Shown piece after piece: positions 26,304 to 35,509 of a stretch of 64,000 bases of DNA (positions are counted from its first letter, which is position 1; the number at the start of each line of letters is the position of its first letter). Where the stretch lies: assembly GCA_964636815.1 (NCBI GenBank), contig CAZWTF010000002.1, positions 1 to 64,000 on the forward strand. The letters are read 5' to 3'. The stretch comes from SOIL31 sp964636815. GTDB taxonomy: Bacteria > Babelota > Babeliae > Babelales > Vermiphilaceae. Both the position numbers and the translations under genes were made by a program. The notes below the pieces were generated by a model. It saw nothing but the letters and a program-made list of their open reading frames with translations, was not told the origin of the DNA and did no database searches.

Positions 26304-26334
26304 AAAAAGCCCCTGCAAAACAGGGGCTTTTTTT
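26304..26334. terminator. Bidirectional terminator after secA
   Basis: AAAAAAGCCCCTG (26304-26315 region) pairs with CAGGGGCTTTTTTT (26321-26334), four-base A loop, with A and T runs on each side; shared with the convergent gene at 26336. Confidence 0.88.
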
Positions 26335-26335
26335 A

Positions 26336-26767
26336 CTATTTACAGTTACAATGACAACTCTTTTTCTGTATCATTGGTAATTTATTCACCATAGAAGCAT
26401 AAGGTGTATATTTTTTAATGGTGAACAATTTTGTTATATCAGTACATTTTTCCATATCAGAAAATTTTAATATCACATTCCCTCTGGGTCCACAGTCATT
26501 TTGCTGACAACTATATGTCGGACACCACAATTGCAATTTTTCTTTTTGAATCGTATACACAGTAAAATCAGCATGTTTAGCATGATCACCAAAACGGCGC
26601 TTACCATTTTTAGGAATTACCATAAATGTTTGATCAAGTTTATTAAGAACAGCTATGCGATTATTACTATCATTAACAAACGTTGTCATGCATCCAAAAA
26701 GATTATTTCCTACTGCTATAACAGATAATAAAGCTATAAACATAAACCTTTTATTTTGATTTTTCAT
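26336..26767 (-). CDS. Small cysteine-rich exported protein of unknown function
   Basis: 143 residues with a signal peptide ending NNLFGC, followed by MTTFVNDSNN. The mature chain has about nine cysteines, with a pair cluster WCPTYSCQQNDCGPRG and a C-terminal CHCNC, suggesting disulfides or metal binding outside the cytoplasm. The N-terminal part looks beta-rich (NDSNNRIAVLNKLDQTFMVI). No known domain. AAAGGA lies 9 bases before the ATG. Convergent with secA. Confidence 0.65.
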   Translation of the reverse strand: MKNQNKRFMFIALLSVIAVGNNLFGCMTTFVNDSNNRIAVLNKLDQTFMVIPKNGKRRFGDHAKHADFTVYTIQKEKLQLWCPTYSCQQNDCGPRGNVILKFSDMEKCTDITKLFTIKKYTPYASMVNKLPMIQKKSCHCNCK

Positions 26768-26982
26768 ACATACAATCCTTTGTTACTGATATATCTCCTA
26801 CTCCTTTTACTCTTAATTTACACCTATCAAAATCCAAATAGCAATAACTATCAAATACCCATAACTTTATATACTAAAACAAAGGCTTTTAATCTGTTTT
26901 AAAATTTTTATTGAATGTCCTCCCTAAAAAAATATATTTTAAAGAAAAAAGAGCAGTAAAATACAAAACAAAGGCCCTATCT

Positions 26983-29733
26983 GTGATAAAAAACAAAGAA
27001 CATGCAATCACATTTTTGCTTTGTATATTATTGCCAACCACCTTACACGGCATGCGAAATCTATCTAAAACATCTCAAACAAAAAACATTCGCCCCATCA
27101 CAACCACAACAACTAAAACATCGCGCGTAAATGTTACTATCCCAAAAACAAAAACACCTGTAACACAACAAATATCCCCAACAAAAACACAAAGATCGCC
27201 AACAAGACGCTCTTCAGACAGTAGCGCTCCATCTTTTACGCCATCATTCACTTCTCCAAAAGCGATGCTTTCTATTTATGAAGGTCGTATAGAAAATGCC
27301 AAAAAATACCAATTACCTACTGAACAATATGAAAAACTCATCGATACCATTAATGAAAAAGAAGATTTTACAGACGAAGAAGCAACACAACTAGCTCTGG
27401 AATTTAACCGGTTACAATCAACCACAGAACTCAAAAAACTAACTATACAATTGAATGATCTCATCAACACTGCTCAAAAACATGGCATACCAAACCAGGA
27501 ACTCGATATTTTTAAACTAGCTGCGCAAACGGATATTGATGCTATCAGTGAATTAGGATTAGACACTCTTGAGATATTTATAGAAACACTCGAAACTAAT
27601 ATCAATCAACTTGAAGCACTCATTAAAGAACACGCAAGCATAAAAGAAAAAAAAGAACCTATAACACAAAAAACTCCTGAAGAAATCACGGAAGAACAAC
27701 GAATTAAAGAACTTTTAGAAGCTTTTGATGAAGAAACTGAACAAGAAAAAATAACAAGAGAAACTAGAGAAGCTCAAGAAAAAACACAAAAAATAGCCCC
27801 TAGAAAAATCAGACTTCCAAAAGAAATTAAAGAAAGCCCCTTAAAAGAGTTTATGGAAAAAGAGCAACTCAGACAGGCTCAAGAAGTTGCTGAAAAAAAA
27901 GCAGCTGAAGAACTAACACGGTTAGAAACAGAAAAGCTTCAAAAAGAAGTTGATCAATTATACAAAGAGATTGAAAAAGAATTTACTGAAGAACTACAAA
28001 CAGAACAAATGCGTATTGATACCCAAGCTCACATAAAATACATTGAACAAGAACAAGCAAAAGCTGCCGCAAATAAAGAAGATCAACAAAAATTGATTGA
28101 TGAAATAACTCAAAGCAAAGCAGAATTAGAACAAATTGAACGTGAACATCAAGACAGAAAAACAGCAATAGAACAACTACAAAAAGAGTGGGAAGACAAA
28201 CAAGAAGCGCTCGACCTACAAACACAAAAAGAAACTGAAGCAAGCGCTGCCCAACAAAAAATCGAATCAGCTCAACGCAGAAAAGAGTTAGAAAAAGCAG
28301 AAGCTGCAAGCTTACAAGCAAAAAAAGAAGCTCTTCAAGCAGAACAAAAAGCCCAAGAAGAACAACAAAAACTTGATAACGCTATCATAAAAACCCAACA
28401 AGCACAAAGCGCTTTACAGGCAAAAGAAAAAAGCTTAGCTGATGATGCGCAAGCAATAAAAAAACTTGAAACCGAACTTGCTCAATTACAAAATAAGCAT
28501 CAATCAACACTGCAAGCAATGAATCAAGCAAAATCACAATTTACTGCACAAAAACAAAATATAGAATCACAGGCTCAAACAGAATTGGAACAACTTAATC
28601 AAGAAGCTGCTACAAAACTCCAACAAGCAAAAGAAAACCTACAAAAATCACAAGACTTTATTGCTAAAACAGCTGAAGAGCAAATGGCAGAGCTCGACGT
28701 TCTTGAAAAAAAATACAAAGAAGAAGCTACCATCAAACAACAAGACATTCAAACAGCAAGAGATCAACAATTCAAACGAATCAATGAAAAATATGAACAA
28801 GAATTACGCATGATTGAAACTGAATTAAACCAATTTATAGAACAACAGATTAAAACTGAACAAAAGCAAAATGAAGAGCGCAAAAAAGAGAAAGAAGAAA
28901 AAGAAAGACAAGAGCGAGAAAGAGAACAACAAGAAAAAGACAAAAAAGCTGAAGGCGATGGCACAATACCACAAAAAACAGACATTGTGCAGATTGAACA
29001 AACTACAACAGAAGAGCCTCGTAAGCAAGACAACCGTCAAGACAAACCAAATATTCCCATAATTCCTCCCAAAGAAATTTCTACAATTCAAGAAACAGAA
29101 GAATCCACATTACTTCCTATCATTCCTGAAATCACTCCTATTCAACCCGATAAAGAGTCGCAGTACATGATTGAAAAACCTGTGTATCAAGCAGCAGAAA
29201 CACCAACATACCCACCATTTGAACAACCTTCATACTATCCAATAAATAGAGCAACTGGTACAACCCCACGTTGGACAACCCCAACATTTTCTTCTTACTC
29301 TCCAGGATCAACAAGCGCTCCACTTATACCATCAACCTCCTCTGCAAGCAGTACGCCCTCATCAGCAGAAAGTATCGGTTGGACTTCTTCTGATTACATG
29401 AACCCCTATACACAAAGAATTGAGCTACAACCACGCTTTACATCTAAAGATGCAACCACTACTCCAGAGACAGAAAAAGACAAAAAAGTACAAGCTCAGG
29501 ATATTATTTGGTGGGAAAAGCTGGTACCAAAATGGATTGTGCAATATTTAGGCCGAAAAGACCGTAATTTACAAGAAACACCAAAGACTGAAAGCCCTGC
29601 GCCAATAGACACTCCAGAAACAGAAAAATCTGTTACGCAGGAGACTGGGATAGTAAAAACTATCGTTGAAACTATCAAAAAGCCTATTTCTAACGCCATT
29701 AGCTATATTCGTGGACTATTTAATCCCTCATAA
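26983..29733 (+). CDS. Large exported coiled-coil protein with disordered Pro/Thr region and C-terminal amphipathic helix
   Basis: 916 residues. I use the GTG at 26983, which has AAAGG 8 bases upstream and gives a signal peptide (IKNKEHAITFLLCILLPTTL, HG) followed by MRNLSKT; the frame opens at a TTG at 26911. Residues 30-95 are Thr/Ser/Pro-rich, 95-220 form helical bundles, and about 225-680 is a long Glu/Gln/Lys/Ala-rich coiled coil. A second disordered Pro/Thr/Ser region (690-850) leads to a Trp-containing segment (IIWWEKLVPKWIVQYLG) and a final helix (VKTIVETIKKPISNAISYIR). The architecture suggests a long fibre or tether with a membrane-binding end. Function unknown. Confidence 0.75.
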   Translation: MIKNKEHAITFLLCILLPTTLHGMRNLSKTSQTKNIRPITTTTTKTSRVNVTIPKTKTPVTQQISPTKTQRSPTRRSSDSSAPSFTPSFTSPKAMLSIYEGRIENAKKYQLPTEQYEKLIDTINEKEDFTDEEATQLALEFNRLQSTTELKKLTIQLNDLINTAQKHGIPNQELDIFKLAAQTDIDAISELGLDTLEIFIETLETNINQLEALIKEHASIKEKKEPITQKTPEEITEEQRIKELLEAFDEETEQEKITRETREAQEKTQKIAPRKIRLPKEIKESPLKEFMEKEQLRQAQEVAEKKAAEELTRLETEKLQKEVDQLYKEIEKEFTEELQTEQMRIDTQAHIKYIEQEQAKAAANKEDQQKLIDEITQSKAELEQIEREHQDRKTAIEQLQKEWEDKQEALDLQTQKETEASAAQQKIESAQRRKELEKAEAASLQAKKEALQAEQKAQEEQQKLDNAIIKTQQAQSALQAKEKSLADDAQAIKKLETELAQLQNKHQSTLQAMNQAKSQFTAQKQNIESQAQTELEQLNQEAATKLQQAKENLQKSQDFIAKTAEEQMAELDVLEKKYKEEATIKQQDIQTARDQQFKRINEKYEQELRMIETELNQFIEQQIKTEQKQNEERKKEKEEKERQEREREQQEKDKKAEGDGTIPQKTDIVQIEQTTTEEPRKQDNRQDKPNIPIIPPKEISTIQETEESTLLPIIPEITPIQPDKESQYMIEKPVYQAAETPTYPPFEQPSYYPINRATGTTPRWTTPTFSSYSPGSTSAPLIPSTSSASSTPSSAESIGWTSSDYMNPYTQRIELQPRFTSKDATTTPETEKDKKVQAQDIIWWEKLVPKWIVQYLGRKDRNLQETPKTESPAPIDTPETEKSVTQETGIVKTIVETIKKPISNAISYIRGLFNPS

Positions 29734-29857
29734 AAAATAAAAATCTTCCCTTTTTTATACATCTTTTTTTCAACTAAATTGTTGCTATTTGAAAATCAAT
29801 TATGAAATAATGATATCAGTAGTAATACAAATGATGTATAAAAAATAGGGGTTTCTT

Positions 29858-30304
29858 ATGAAAAGTTTCAAAAATATGTTAGCAATCGTAGCATTATGCG
29901 CTATGGGATCTGCAAACGCAAAAACAATGACACCAAAAAAACAACCGGCTGTACAACCTGTATTTTCTGAAAGAGCCATCCGCGAATACATAGATAAAAT
30001 ATTCGATGAAAATGATGCCGAACTAAGAGATATGCTTATAACAGACTACTATGACTATGACAAACAAGAAATCTGTCAGTTTATTAAAGATCTTGCACAA
30101 TTTATAGCTCATGAATTTCCTATGTATATACCAACTGCAAAAAAATTATTTAAAGATGAAATGATAGGCTTCTGTGATTCTGTTAAAAATGACACTGCAA
30201 GAATGACATTCATTAAACAATGCATAGACAGTAGTATGACAAAAGTAGGACAAGGTACACGAAATATAAGAAAAATGGATAGATTGAGCAGACAAGCTAA
30301 GTAA
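29858..30304 (+). CDS. Small exported helical protein, paralogue of the 30693 gene
   Basis: 148 residues; AGGGG lies 6-7 bases before the ATG. The signal peptide (MKSFKNMLAIVALCAMGSAN, AK) is nearly the same as that of the 30693 product (MKIFKNTIAFAALCTIGSVY). The mature chain is helical and acidic in its first half (IREYIDKIFDENDAELRDML) and basic at the end. No known domain. It has its own terminator, whose sequence is also shared with the 30693 gene. Confidence 0.68.
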   Translation: MKSFKNMLAIVALCAMGSANAKTMTPKKQPAVQPVFSERAIREYIDKIFDENDAELRDMLITDYYDYDKQEICQFIKDLAQFIAHEFPMYIPTAKKLFKDEMIGFCDSVKNDTARMTFIKQCIDSSMTKVGQGTRNIRKMDRLSRQAK

Positions 30305-30331
30305 TTATTTTACGTAATTAAAACGGAATAA

Positions 30332-30366
30332 AAAAGATCCTGGCGTAAAAACCAGGATTTTTTTAC
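30332..30366 (+). terminator. Terminator after the 29858 gene
   Basis: ATCCTGG (30337-30343) pairs with CCAGGAT (30352-30358), then T7. Almost the same stem is reused at 31573-31607. Confidence 0.85.
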
Positions 30367-30383
30367 CAAAAAAGGAACTTTTC

Positions 30384-30668
30384 ATGAAAAGCAAATCAAT
30401 TGTCGCAATAACCTTGATTGTTCTTGCAAGCTTCAGCACAATGCGTCTATCAGCATATTCAAATAAAAAATCACAACAAACTGTCAAACCCTCACGCTCA
30501 TCTTCTAAAAAAACAATTCAGTCCAAAGTTAAAAAACCTGAATACTATCGTCCCGGGAAGTCAGATGGTCTACAAAATTATCCAGGTAAAACAATTGATG
30601 CTGGAATGAATACAAAAATGTTGCCTACAAACAGCGCTTCTCACATGGGAAATGATATAACATTTTAA
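30384..30668 (+). CDS. Small basic exported protein of unknown function
   Basis: 94 residues; AAGGA lies 7 bases before the ATG, and the start is only 18 bp beyond the preceding terminator. The signal peptide (MKSKSIVAITLIVLASFSTM, RLSA) is followed by a strongly basic, Ser/Lys-rich, probably unstructured chain (PSRSSSKKTIQSKVKKPEYY). A short basic chain of this kind might bind nucleic acid or an acidic surface; this is a guess. No known domain. Confidence 0.62.
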   Translation: MKSKSIVAITLIVLASFSTMRLSAYSNKKSQQTVKPSRSSSKKTIQSKVKKPEYYRPGKSDGLQNYPGKTIDAGMNTKMLPTNSASHMGNDITF

Positions 30669-30692
30669 ATAAATAATAATAAGGGGATTTTT

Positions 30693-31547
30693 ATGAAAAT
30701 TTTCAAAAATACAATAGCATTCGCAGCGTTATGCACTATTGGATCAGTTTATACAAAACAAGTTGGAACCAAATCAGTCCAACCAATCATACCACAACCT
30801 ACGCGACCCGTGATACAACAGCCAACTCAAAAAATTTCAACAACAATTCCTACAACAACACAACAACCCTCAAAACAAATATCTAAAGAATTCCCCAAAT
30901 CATACCCATCCCAAACACAATATTTTTTAAACAAAATTAAAGACCTAGAATCTACAGGAATTGAAATTTACAAAATGATTGAAGAGCATTTTGCTCAAAT
31001 GCCATTAGAAGAACAAAAAATGATAATAGAGGCATCTCAAGATATGTTTAGTAATATCGATACACAAGCCGACAAGATATATCAGCAATACAAACAATCA
31101 TTAGAAAAATCTATAGATAATCCTGGTAAAACAGCTAAATCAACTGAAAAAACAACCGATATCAATCCACCGCACATGGTAACAGAAAAAAATAAACAAT
31201 TAATGGAAAACAACTTAAGGATAGAAGCTCAAATAGCATTCAAAAGAATTATTGATGACTCCCTACAATACGATATGGATCTTAGCAATAACGATATGCG
31301 GCATATCTGTGAAAAAATTGATTCTCTATTAAGAAAAGCCAATATAGATTATACACAATTAGGGTCTACAAATGAGGAACAAATTGCTCATGCCAAAATG
31401 GCAATGGATATAGCAGAAAAAGCAATCATAGAGCAACTTTCACAGTTTAAAGCATCAAATCTACGAAAATTAGCCAATTATATTCTCGAATCAAACTATG
31501 ATAACGATCCTCGTATACAAAACATTAGAAGAAATCTTTCTAAGTAA
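30693..31547 (+). CDS. Exported helical protein, longer paralogue of the 29858 gene
   Basis: 284 residues; AAGGGG lies 6 bases before the ATG. The signal peptide matches that of the 29858 product. A Pro/Thr/Gln-rich linker (residues 30-75, PIIPQPTRPVIQQPTQKI and similar) leads into helical domains around 80-140 and 165-280. The C-terminal part ends RNIRRNLSK, reminiscent of RNIRKMDRLSRQAK in the paralogue. No known domain. Followed by a terminator almost the same as that of its paralogue. Confidence 0.68.
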   Translation: MKIFKNTIAFAALCTIGSVYTKQVGTKSVQPIIPQPTRPVIQQPTQKISTTIPTTTQQPSKQISKEFPKSYPSQTQYFLNKIKDLESTGIEIYKMIEEHFAQMPLEEQKMIIEASQDMFSNIDTQADKIYQQYKQSLEKSIDNPGKTAKSTEKTTDINPPHMVTEKNKQLMENNLRIEAQIAFKRIIDDSLQYDMDLSNNDMRHICEKIDSLLRKANIDYTQLGSTNEEQIAHAKMAMDIAEKAIIEQLSQFKASNLRKLANYILESNYDNDPRIQNIRRNLSK

Positions 31548-31572
31548 TTTTAATAATGTAATAACAATGACA

Positions 31573-31607
31573 AAAAAAAGATCCTGGAAAATCCAGGATC
31601 TTTTTTT
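31573..31607. terminator. Bidirectional terminator
   Basis: GATCCTGG (31580-31587) pairs with CCAGGATC (31593-31600), with A7 before and T7 after; shared with the convergent gene at 31630. Confidence 0.88.
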
Positions 31608-31629
31608 GTATTCAAAATCACCGTATTGA

Positions 31630-33240
31630 TTAATACGATACGCCCATTTTACCCCACAGAACCCATCTGCGTGGAACTGCGTTATTATTTTTGGACAACG
31701 TATATGATGCACCAAAGTTACCAAACAATGGATATTCTCTATCATATGCATGGAAACCAATAGTTGCATATAGCATGTTAGCAAAGAGTGCAGGTGTTGC
31801 CGCTGAATTGAAATTTAAGTCTGCTTCTTGAATCAAGCTCATTTCATAATCTGCAAGTGTTACTGGTATGATAACGCCATCGCAGGTAGGTTGTAGTGAT
31901 ACTGGGATGTTAGCAACGATTTGCTCATGATATTTATTACCATCAATCGTACGAATTGGGTTTGTTGTACCGTTTCCTAGATAATGTTTAACTGCAGGAC
32001 CAACTTTCCATGGGCAATCAAGCTGAACATTTTCAGATCTTTTTGCCAAGAAGTTATATCCACCTTCTATTTGAAGCTTTTTCCATGAGAACACAAATGC
32101 TGTGTTAATATTTGTTGTTAAACCTGGAGTCACTTTCACGTCTTGTGTAAACACGTTAATACCAGGAGTTGAATTATTCATAGCATGTTGTGGGTTAGTC
32201 ACTATCAAATCAGCTGCTTCTTGCGCTTCTTCTTGATTGATATACACCGGTAAGTAACGGCTCCACGGTCTATTTTTTAAATCAAAAGAACGTTTTTGTG
32301 TATTTTGGAATAACCACTCAAAATGATTGGCTAATTCGTAACGAATATCCATTTCACCACTAGCGCTTTCCCAAATATCAATACCCAAAGAGCTACCAAA
32401 CATGATACCAAAGTTTTTACCACGACCAACTATTGGTTCAAAAACATATTCAGCATCATTTTTATTACCTGTTGGGATCACAAGACCAAAATATGATTCC
32501 ATATGAGTTGGTGAATGATCAAGCCACTCATAGCCAAGCTTAAGTTCCATGTCCCCTAAACCTGTTTTCTTCATAGAACAATCACTAATTTTTCCATACT
32601 TCCAATCTGGTTGCTGGAATGCTTCTCTCATATTTGCTACAGCAACATCACTTGCTGCTTCATTTACGCCACCGCCATCATTTTCAACTTTTTCAAAGAA
32701 ATTCATGTCGTTTTTTACGCGTTCAATTGGAGCAGAAACACTAAACCACACGCCTCTTTTATACGCATGGCTTTTCCAGACACTTTGACGGAAATGAAGA
32801 CCAAGACCAATTACTGTCTGTTTTGGTCGAATGCAAATCGCACTTTCAAATGTATTATCCACCGTAAAAACGTTAAAGTCTTGGGCAAGAAGATCTTTTT
32901 TAACATTAAAACCTGGTTGCTCTGGTGGACCATCATTTGCTGCAATTAATGATGTATTTGCATCTGGAAAAAAATACTGTGCTAGATCGTCTTCATCAGA
33001 TGTCTGACTTCCAAAAAGAACTGCTTGAAACGCGCCACCCCAACCGTTTTCACGCGTTAAGTTGCGATCATTACGAAATCCTGAAATCAATTCTGGTTGT
33101 TGTGATACAAAAAGTGGATGGATTGTAAGCGTTGATTTACTCGTTGCTTCCATCTCATTTGATTCATACCTATCACAATCAGCTAAAAGCGGTATACCCA
33201 CTGTCAGTGATAAAAGCGCCAATACCTTTGTATTCTTCAT
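31630..33240 (-). CDS. Probable outer-membrane beta-barrel protein
   Basis: 536 residues from the second of two adjacent ATGs (33240), which lies at better distance from GGAG than the first. The signal peptide (MKNTKVLALLSLTVGIPLLA) is cleaved before DCDRYES. The chain is rich in alternating polar and hydrophobic strands (KQTVIGLGLHFRQSVW, LGDMELKLGYEWL, AFVFSWKKLQIEGGYNFLA, YATIGFHAYD) and ends in RWVLWGKMGVSY, an aromatic C-terminal strand as found in outer-membrane barrels. Porin- or transport-type roles are possible, but the family is not one I can name. It shows that the cell has a Gram-negative type envelope. Divergent from hisS. Confidence 0.75.
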   Translation of the reverse strand: MKNTKVLALLSLTVGIPLLADCDRYESNEMEATSKSTLTIHPLFVSQQPELISGFRNDRNLTRENGWGGAFQAVLFGSQTSDEDDLAQYFFPDANTSLIAANDGPPEQPGFNVKKDLLAQDFNVFTVDNTFESAICIRPKQTVIGLGLHFRQSVWKSHAYKRGVWFSVSAPIERVKNDMNFFEKVENDGGGVNEAASDVAVANMREAFQQPDWKYGKISDCSMKKTGLGDMELKLGYEWLDHSPTHMESYFGLVIPTGNKNDAEYVFEPIVGRGKNFGIMFGSSLGIDIWESASGEMDIRYELANHFEWLFQNTQKRSFDLKNRPWSRYLPVYINQEEAQEAADLIVTNPQHAMNNSTPGINVFTQDVKVTPGLTTNINTAFVFSWKKLQIEGGYNFLAKRSENVQLDCPWKVGPAVKHYLGNGTTNPIRTIDGNKYHEQIVANIPVSLQPTCDGVIIPVTLADYEMSLIQEADLNFNSAATPALFANMLYATIGFHAYDREYPLFGNFGASYTLSKNNNAVPRRWVLWGKMGVSY

Positions 33241-33386
33241 CATTCTCCTTTTTTTATTTATTTTGCGGCATCTTCATTTATCTACCACGAATAGAGAAAT
33301 TCATCAAATTTTTCCCCCACGCTCACTCATTGCACAGAGTAACCAAAAAATGTATCCTAAAATAAAATATACTTTAAGGATTTATT

Positions 33387-34649
33387 ATGCTTATTCCACG
33401 GGTAAAAGGCACACAAGACTTTATAGATTGCACATTATATAACTTTATTATTGATGCAATAAAAAAACATCTTACAACATACCATTTCACTGAAATTCAA
33501 ACCCCAATATTGGAATTCATTGACCTTTTTCAACGTTCATTAGGGCAACACACTGATGTAGTTTCTAAAGAAATGTTTATCATAGAATCTCGCAATGAAG
33601 ATAGTAAAGAACGCATGTGCTTGCGCCCAGAAGGAACGGCTTCTATTGTACGCGCATTTAATGAACACCATATTGAAACTCTTCCATGGAAAGTCTTTTC
33701 ATATGGCCCTATGTTCAGATATGAACGCCCTCAAAAAGGCAGATTCCGTCAATTTCATCAGGTAACTATGGAAATTATCGGATCAGGGTCAGTTTCTCAA
33801 GATGCCCAATTTATTGCTATGCTTGATCGCTTTTTTCACGAAATACTCAATATCAATAGCTACGCGCTTGTTCTTAACTTTTTAGGATGTACTCAAGATC
33901 GTGAACAGTATTTAACAGTCTTACGACAATTTATCAACAAACCTGAAATTGTAAGCAACATCTGTAATAATTGCACAGAAAGAAAAGATCACAATATCAT
34001 GCGTATTTTTGACTGTAAAAATGCGCAATGCCAAGAACTGTATAAAAACGCTCCGCACATAGCTGACAATCTTTGCCCAGAGTGCACACAAGAATGGCAT
34101 GATTTACAAAAACAGTTAAATCTTTTGTCTGTTTCTCACATATACAAACCAACGTTGGTACGTGGACTTGATTATTATAACAAAACGGTGTTTGAGTTTG
34201 TAAGCAAAAATCTTGGCGCACAAGACACATTTTGTGGCGGTGGAAGATATAATCAACTGGTAAAAGAACTTGGTAGTAATCAAGACCAACCTGCCGTTGG
34301 TGCAGCATTTGGCATGGAACGCCTGATGCTCCTTCTTGAACCATTCCGCAATCAGTTGGCAATTCCACAACCGCCTGCACTGCACATAATAATTCCAATG
34401 ACATCAGCACAACACACACTAGCATTATTACTTGCTGATGAACTGCGAGCACAAAACATTTGCACTGATATACTTTTTGAAGGCTCTATGAAAAGTATGA
34501 TGAAAAAAGCAAATAAACTTGGTGCAGCTTACGCACTGATTTTAGGTGAAACGGAACAAGAAAATCGCACAGCAATGCTCAAAAACATGATTACGGGAAC
34601 AGAAGAAGCAATCAAGCAAATTGATCTTGTTACAAGATTAAAAAAGTAA
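33387..34649 (+). CDS. hisS: Histidyl-tRNA synthetase
   Basis: 420 residues, full length, class II. The start VKGTQDF, motif 2 (RPEGTASIVRAF and GPMFRYERPQKGRFRQFHQ), the histidine-binding block LVRGLDYYNKTVFEF, the FCGGGRYNQLV loop and motif 3 (AAFGMERLMLL) are all in place, followed by the anticodon-binding domain. It charges tRNA-His. A Cys-rich insertion with two paired CxxC-like sites (NICNNCTE and LCPECT, about residues 190-235) may bind zinc. AAGGA lies about 7 bases before the ATG. The DUF1653 gene follows after 7 bp, so they form an operon. Confidence 0.97.
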   Translation: MLIPRVKGTQDFIDCTLYNFIIDAIKKHLTTYHFTEIQTPILEFIDLFQRSLGQHTDVVSKEMFIIESRNEDSKERMCLRPEGTASIVRAFNEHHIETLPWKVFSYGPMFRYERPQKGRFRQFHQVTMEIIGSGSVSQDAQFIAMLDRFFHEILNINSYALVLNFLGCTQDREQYLTVLRQFINKPEIVSNICNNCTERKDHNIMRIFDCKNAQCQELYKNAPHIADNLCPECTQEWHDLQKQLNLLSVSHIYKPTLVRGLDYYNKTVFEFVSKNLGAQDTFCGGGRYNQLVKELGSNQDQPAVGAAFGMERLMLLLEPFRNQLAIPQPPALHIIIPMTSAQHTLALLLADELRAQNICTDILFEGSMKSMMKKANKLGAAYALILGETEQENRTAMLKNMITGTEEAIKQIDLVTRLKK

Positions 34650-34656
34650 GGCTACT

Positions 34657-34881
34657 ATGCAAACACAAATCCAACCTGGTCAAATTTGGCGCCATTATAA
34701 AGACAAAGAATATCGTATCATTGCCGTATCATGTTACTCAGAAGATCTAACTTGGTACGTAGTTTATGAAGCACTCTATGATAACCCTGTCAGTAAAATT
34801 TGGCATCGCCCTCTTGATATGTTCTTAGAAAATATAGAGATTAATGGCAAAACTGTACCGCGATTTGCATGTATTAAATAA
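34657..34881 (+). CDS. DUF1653 family protein
   Basis: 74 residues. The family pattern is plain: PGQIWRHYKDKEYRIIAVSC, VVYEALYDN, and the end RPLDMFLE with VPRFACI. DUF1653 proteins are small, cytoplasmic, SH3-like beta proteins of unknown role, found widely in bacteria. Co-transcribed with hisS (7 bp gap) and closed by a strong terminator. Confidence 0.92.
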   Translation: MQTQIQPGQIWRHYKDKEYRIIAVSCYSEDLTWYVVYEALYDNPVSKIWHRPLDMFLENIEINGKTVPRFACIK

Positions 34882-34910
34882 AAAAGAGGCTCCATGTGGA
34901 GCCTTTTTTT
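34882..34910 (+). terminator. Terminator of the hisS operon
   Basis: AGGCTCC (34887-34893) pairs with GGAGCCT (34898-34904), loop ATGT, then T6. Confidence 0.88.
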
Positions 34911-34913
34911 GTC

Positions 34914-35426
34914 TTAATCAATATCTTTTTTATTGAACATTTCAAGGATTTTTTTATGTTGCTCAACACAATGTTTCATCAAAATTTCATTAGTTTTTTC
35001 CAATGCCTTCACAAATTGTTCATCATTACTAAGTACACTTACAAATGATTCTCTTTTTCTTTCTGTTATCACTTCTTGAACTGTCGGTGTTCTACCTAAA
35101 TTACCACTAAGTTTTGTAATGGTTTGTTGTAAAGCCCTCTCTTTTGGAGATTGGACGTCTTGCGCAATCAATCCGTAACAAGCTCTCTCTCTTTTTGTTT
35201 TTTTTAACGGCTTACCTGGCTTGAATTTAAAATTTAACTTGGGATGAATAATACGCTGTTTTTTAATATATTGCTGCATCATCTCTTCTAATGAATAATA
35301 TTTATTGGTAATCGTAAGAGGTTTTTTAGCAACAATACAACGCGATTTAGCTTCATCTAACATACCAAAATTCATTGCGCTGAAAAATAACACTCCCACT
35401 GCATTCAACAAGATGTAACGTTTCAT
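34914..35426 (-). CDS. Exported basic protein of unknown function
   Basis: 170 residues from the ATG at 35426, which opens a signal peptide (MKRYILLNAVGVLFFSAMNF, G) followed by MLDEAKSRC; the longer frame from 35474 has no ribosome site. The middle is very basic (KLNFKFKPGKPLKKTKRER), the rest helical. No domain recognised. Only a weak GGA lies upstream. Convergent with the hisS operon. Confidence 0.6.
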   Translation of the reverse strand: MKRYILLNAVGVLFFSAMNFGMLDEAKSRCIVAKKPLTITNKYYSLEEMMQQYIKKQRIIHPKLNFKFKPGKPLKKTKRERACYGLIAQDVQSPKERALQQTITKLSGNLGRTPTVQEVITERKRESFVSVLSNDEQFVKALEKTNEILMKHCVEQHKKILEMFNKKDID

Positions 35427-35509
35427 ATAATTCCAACTTTTAGATTTGTTATACACAATAATAAACAGATACATAATATCAAACTACTCGTGATTCAAAA
35501 AGGATATTC

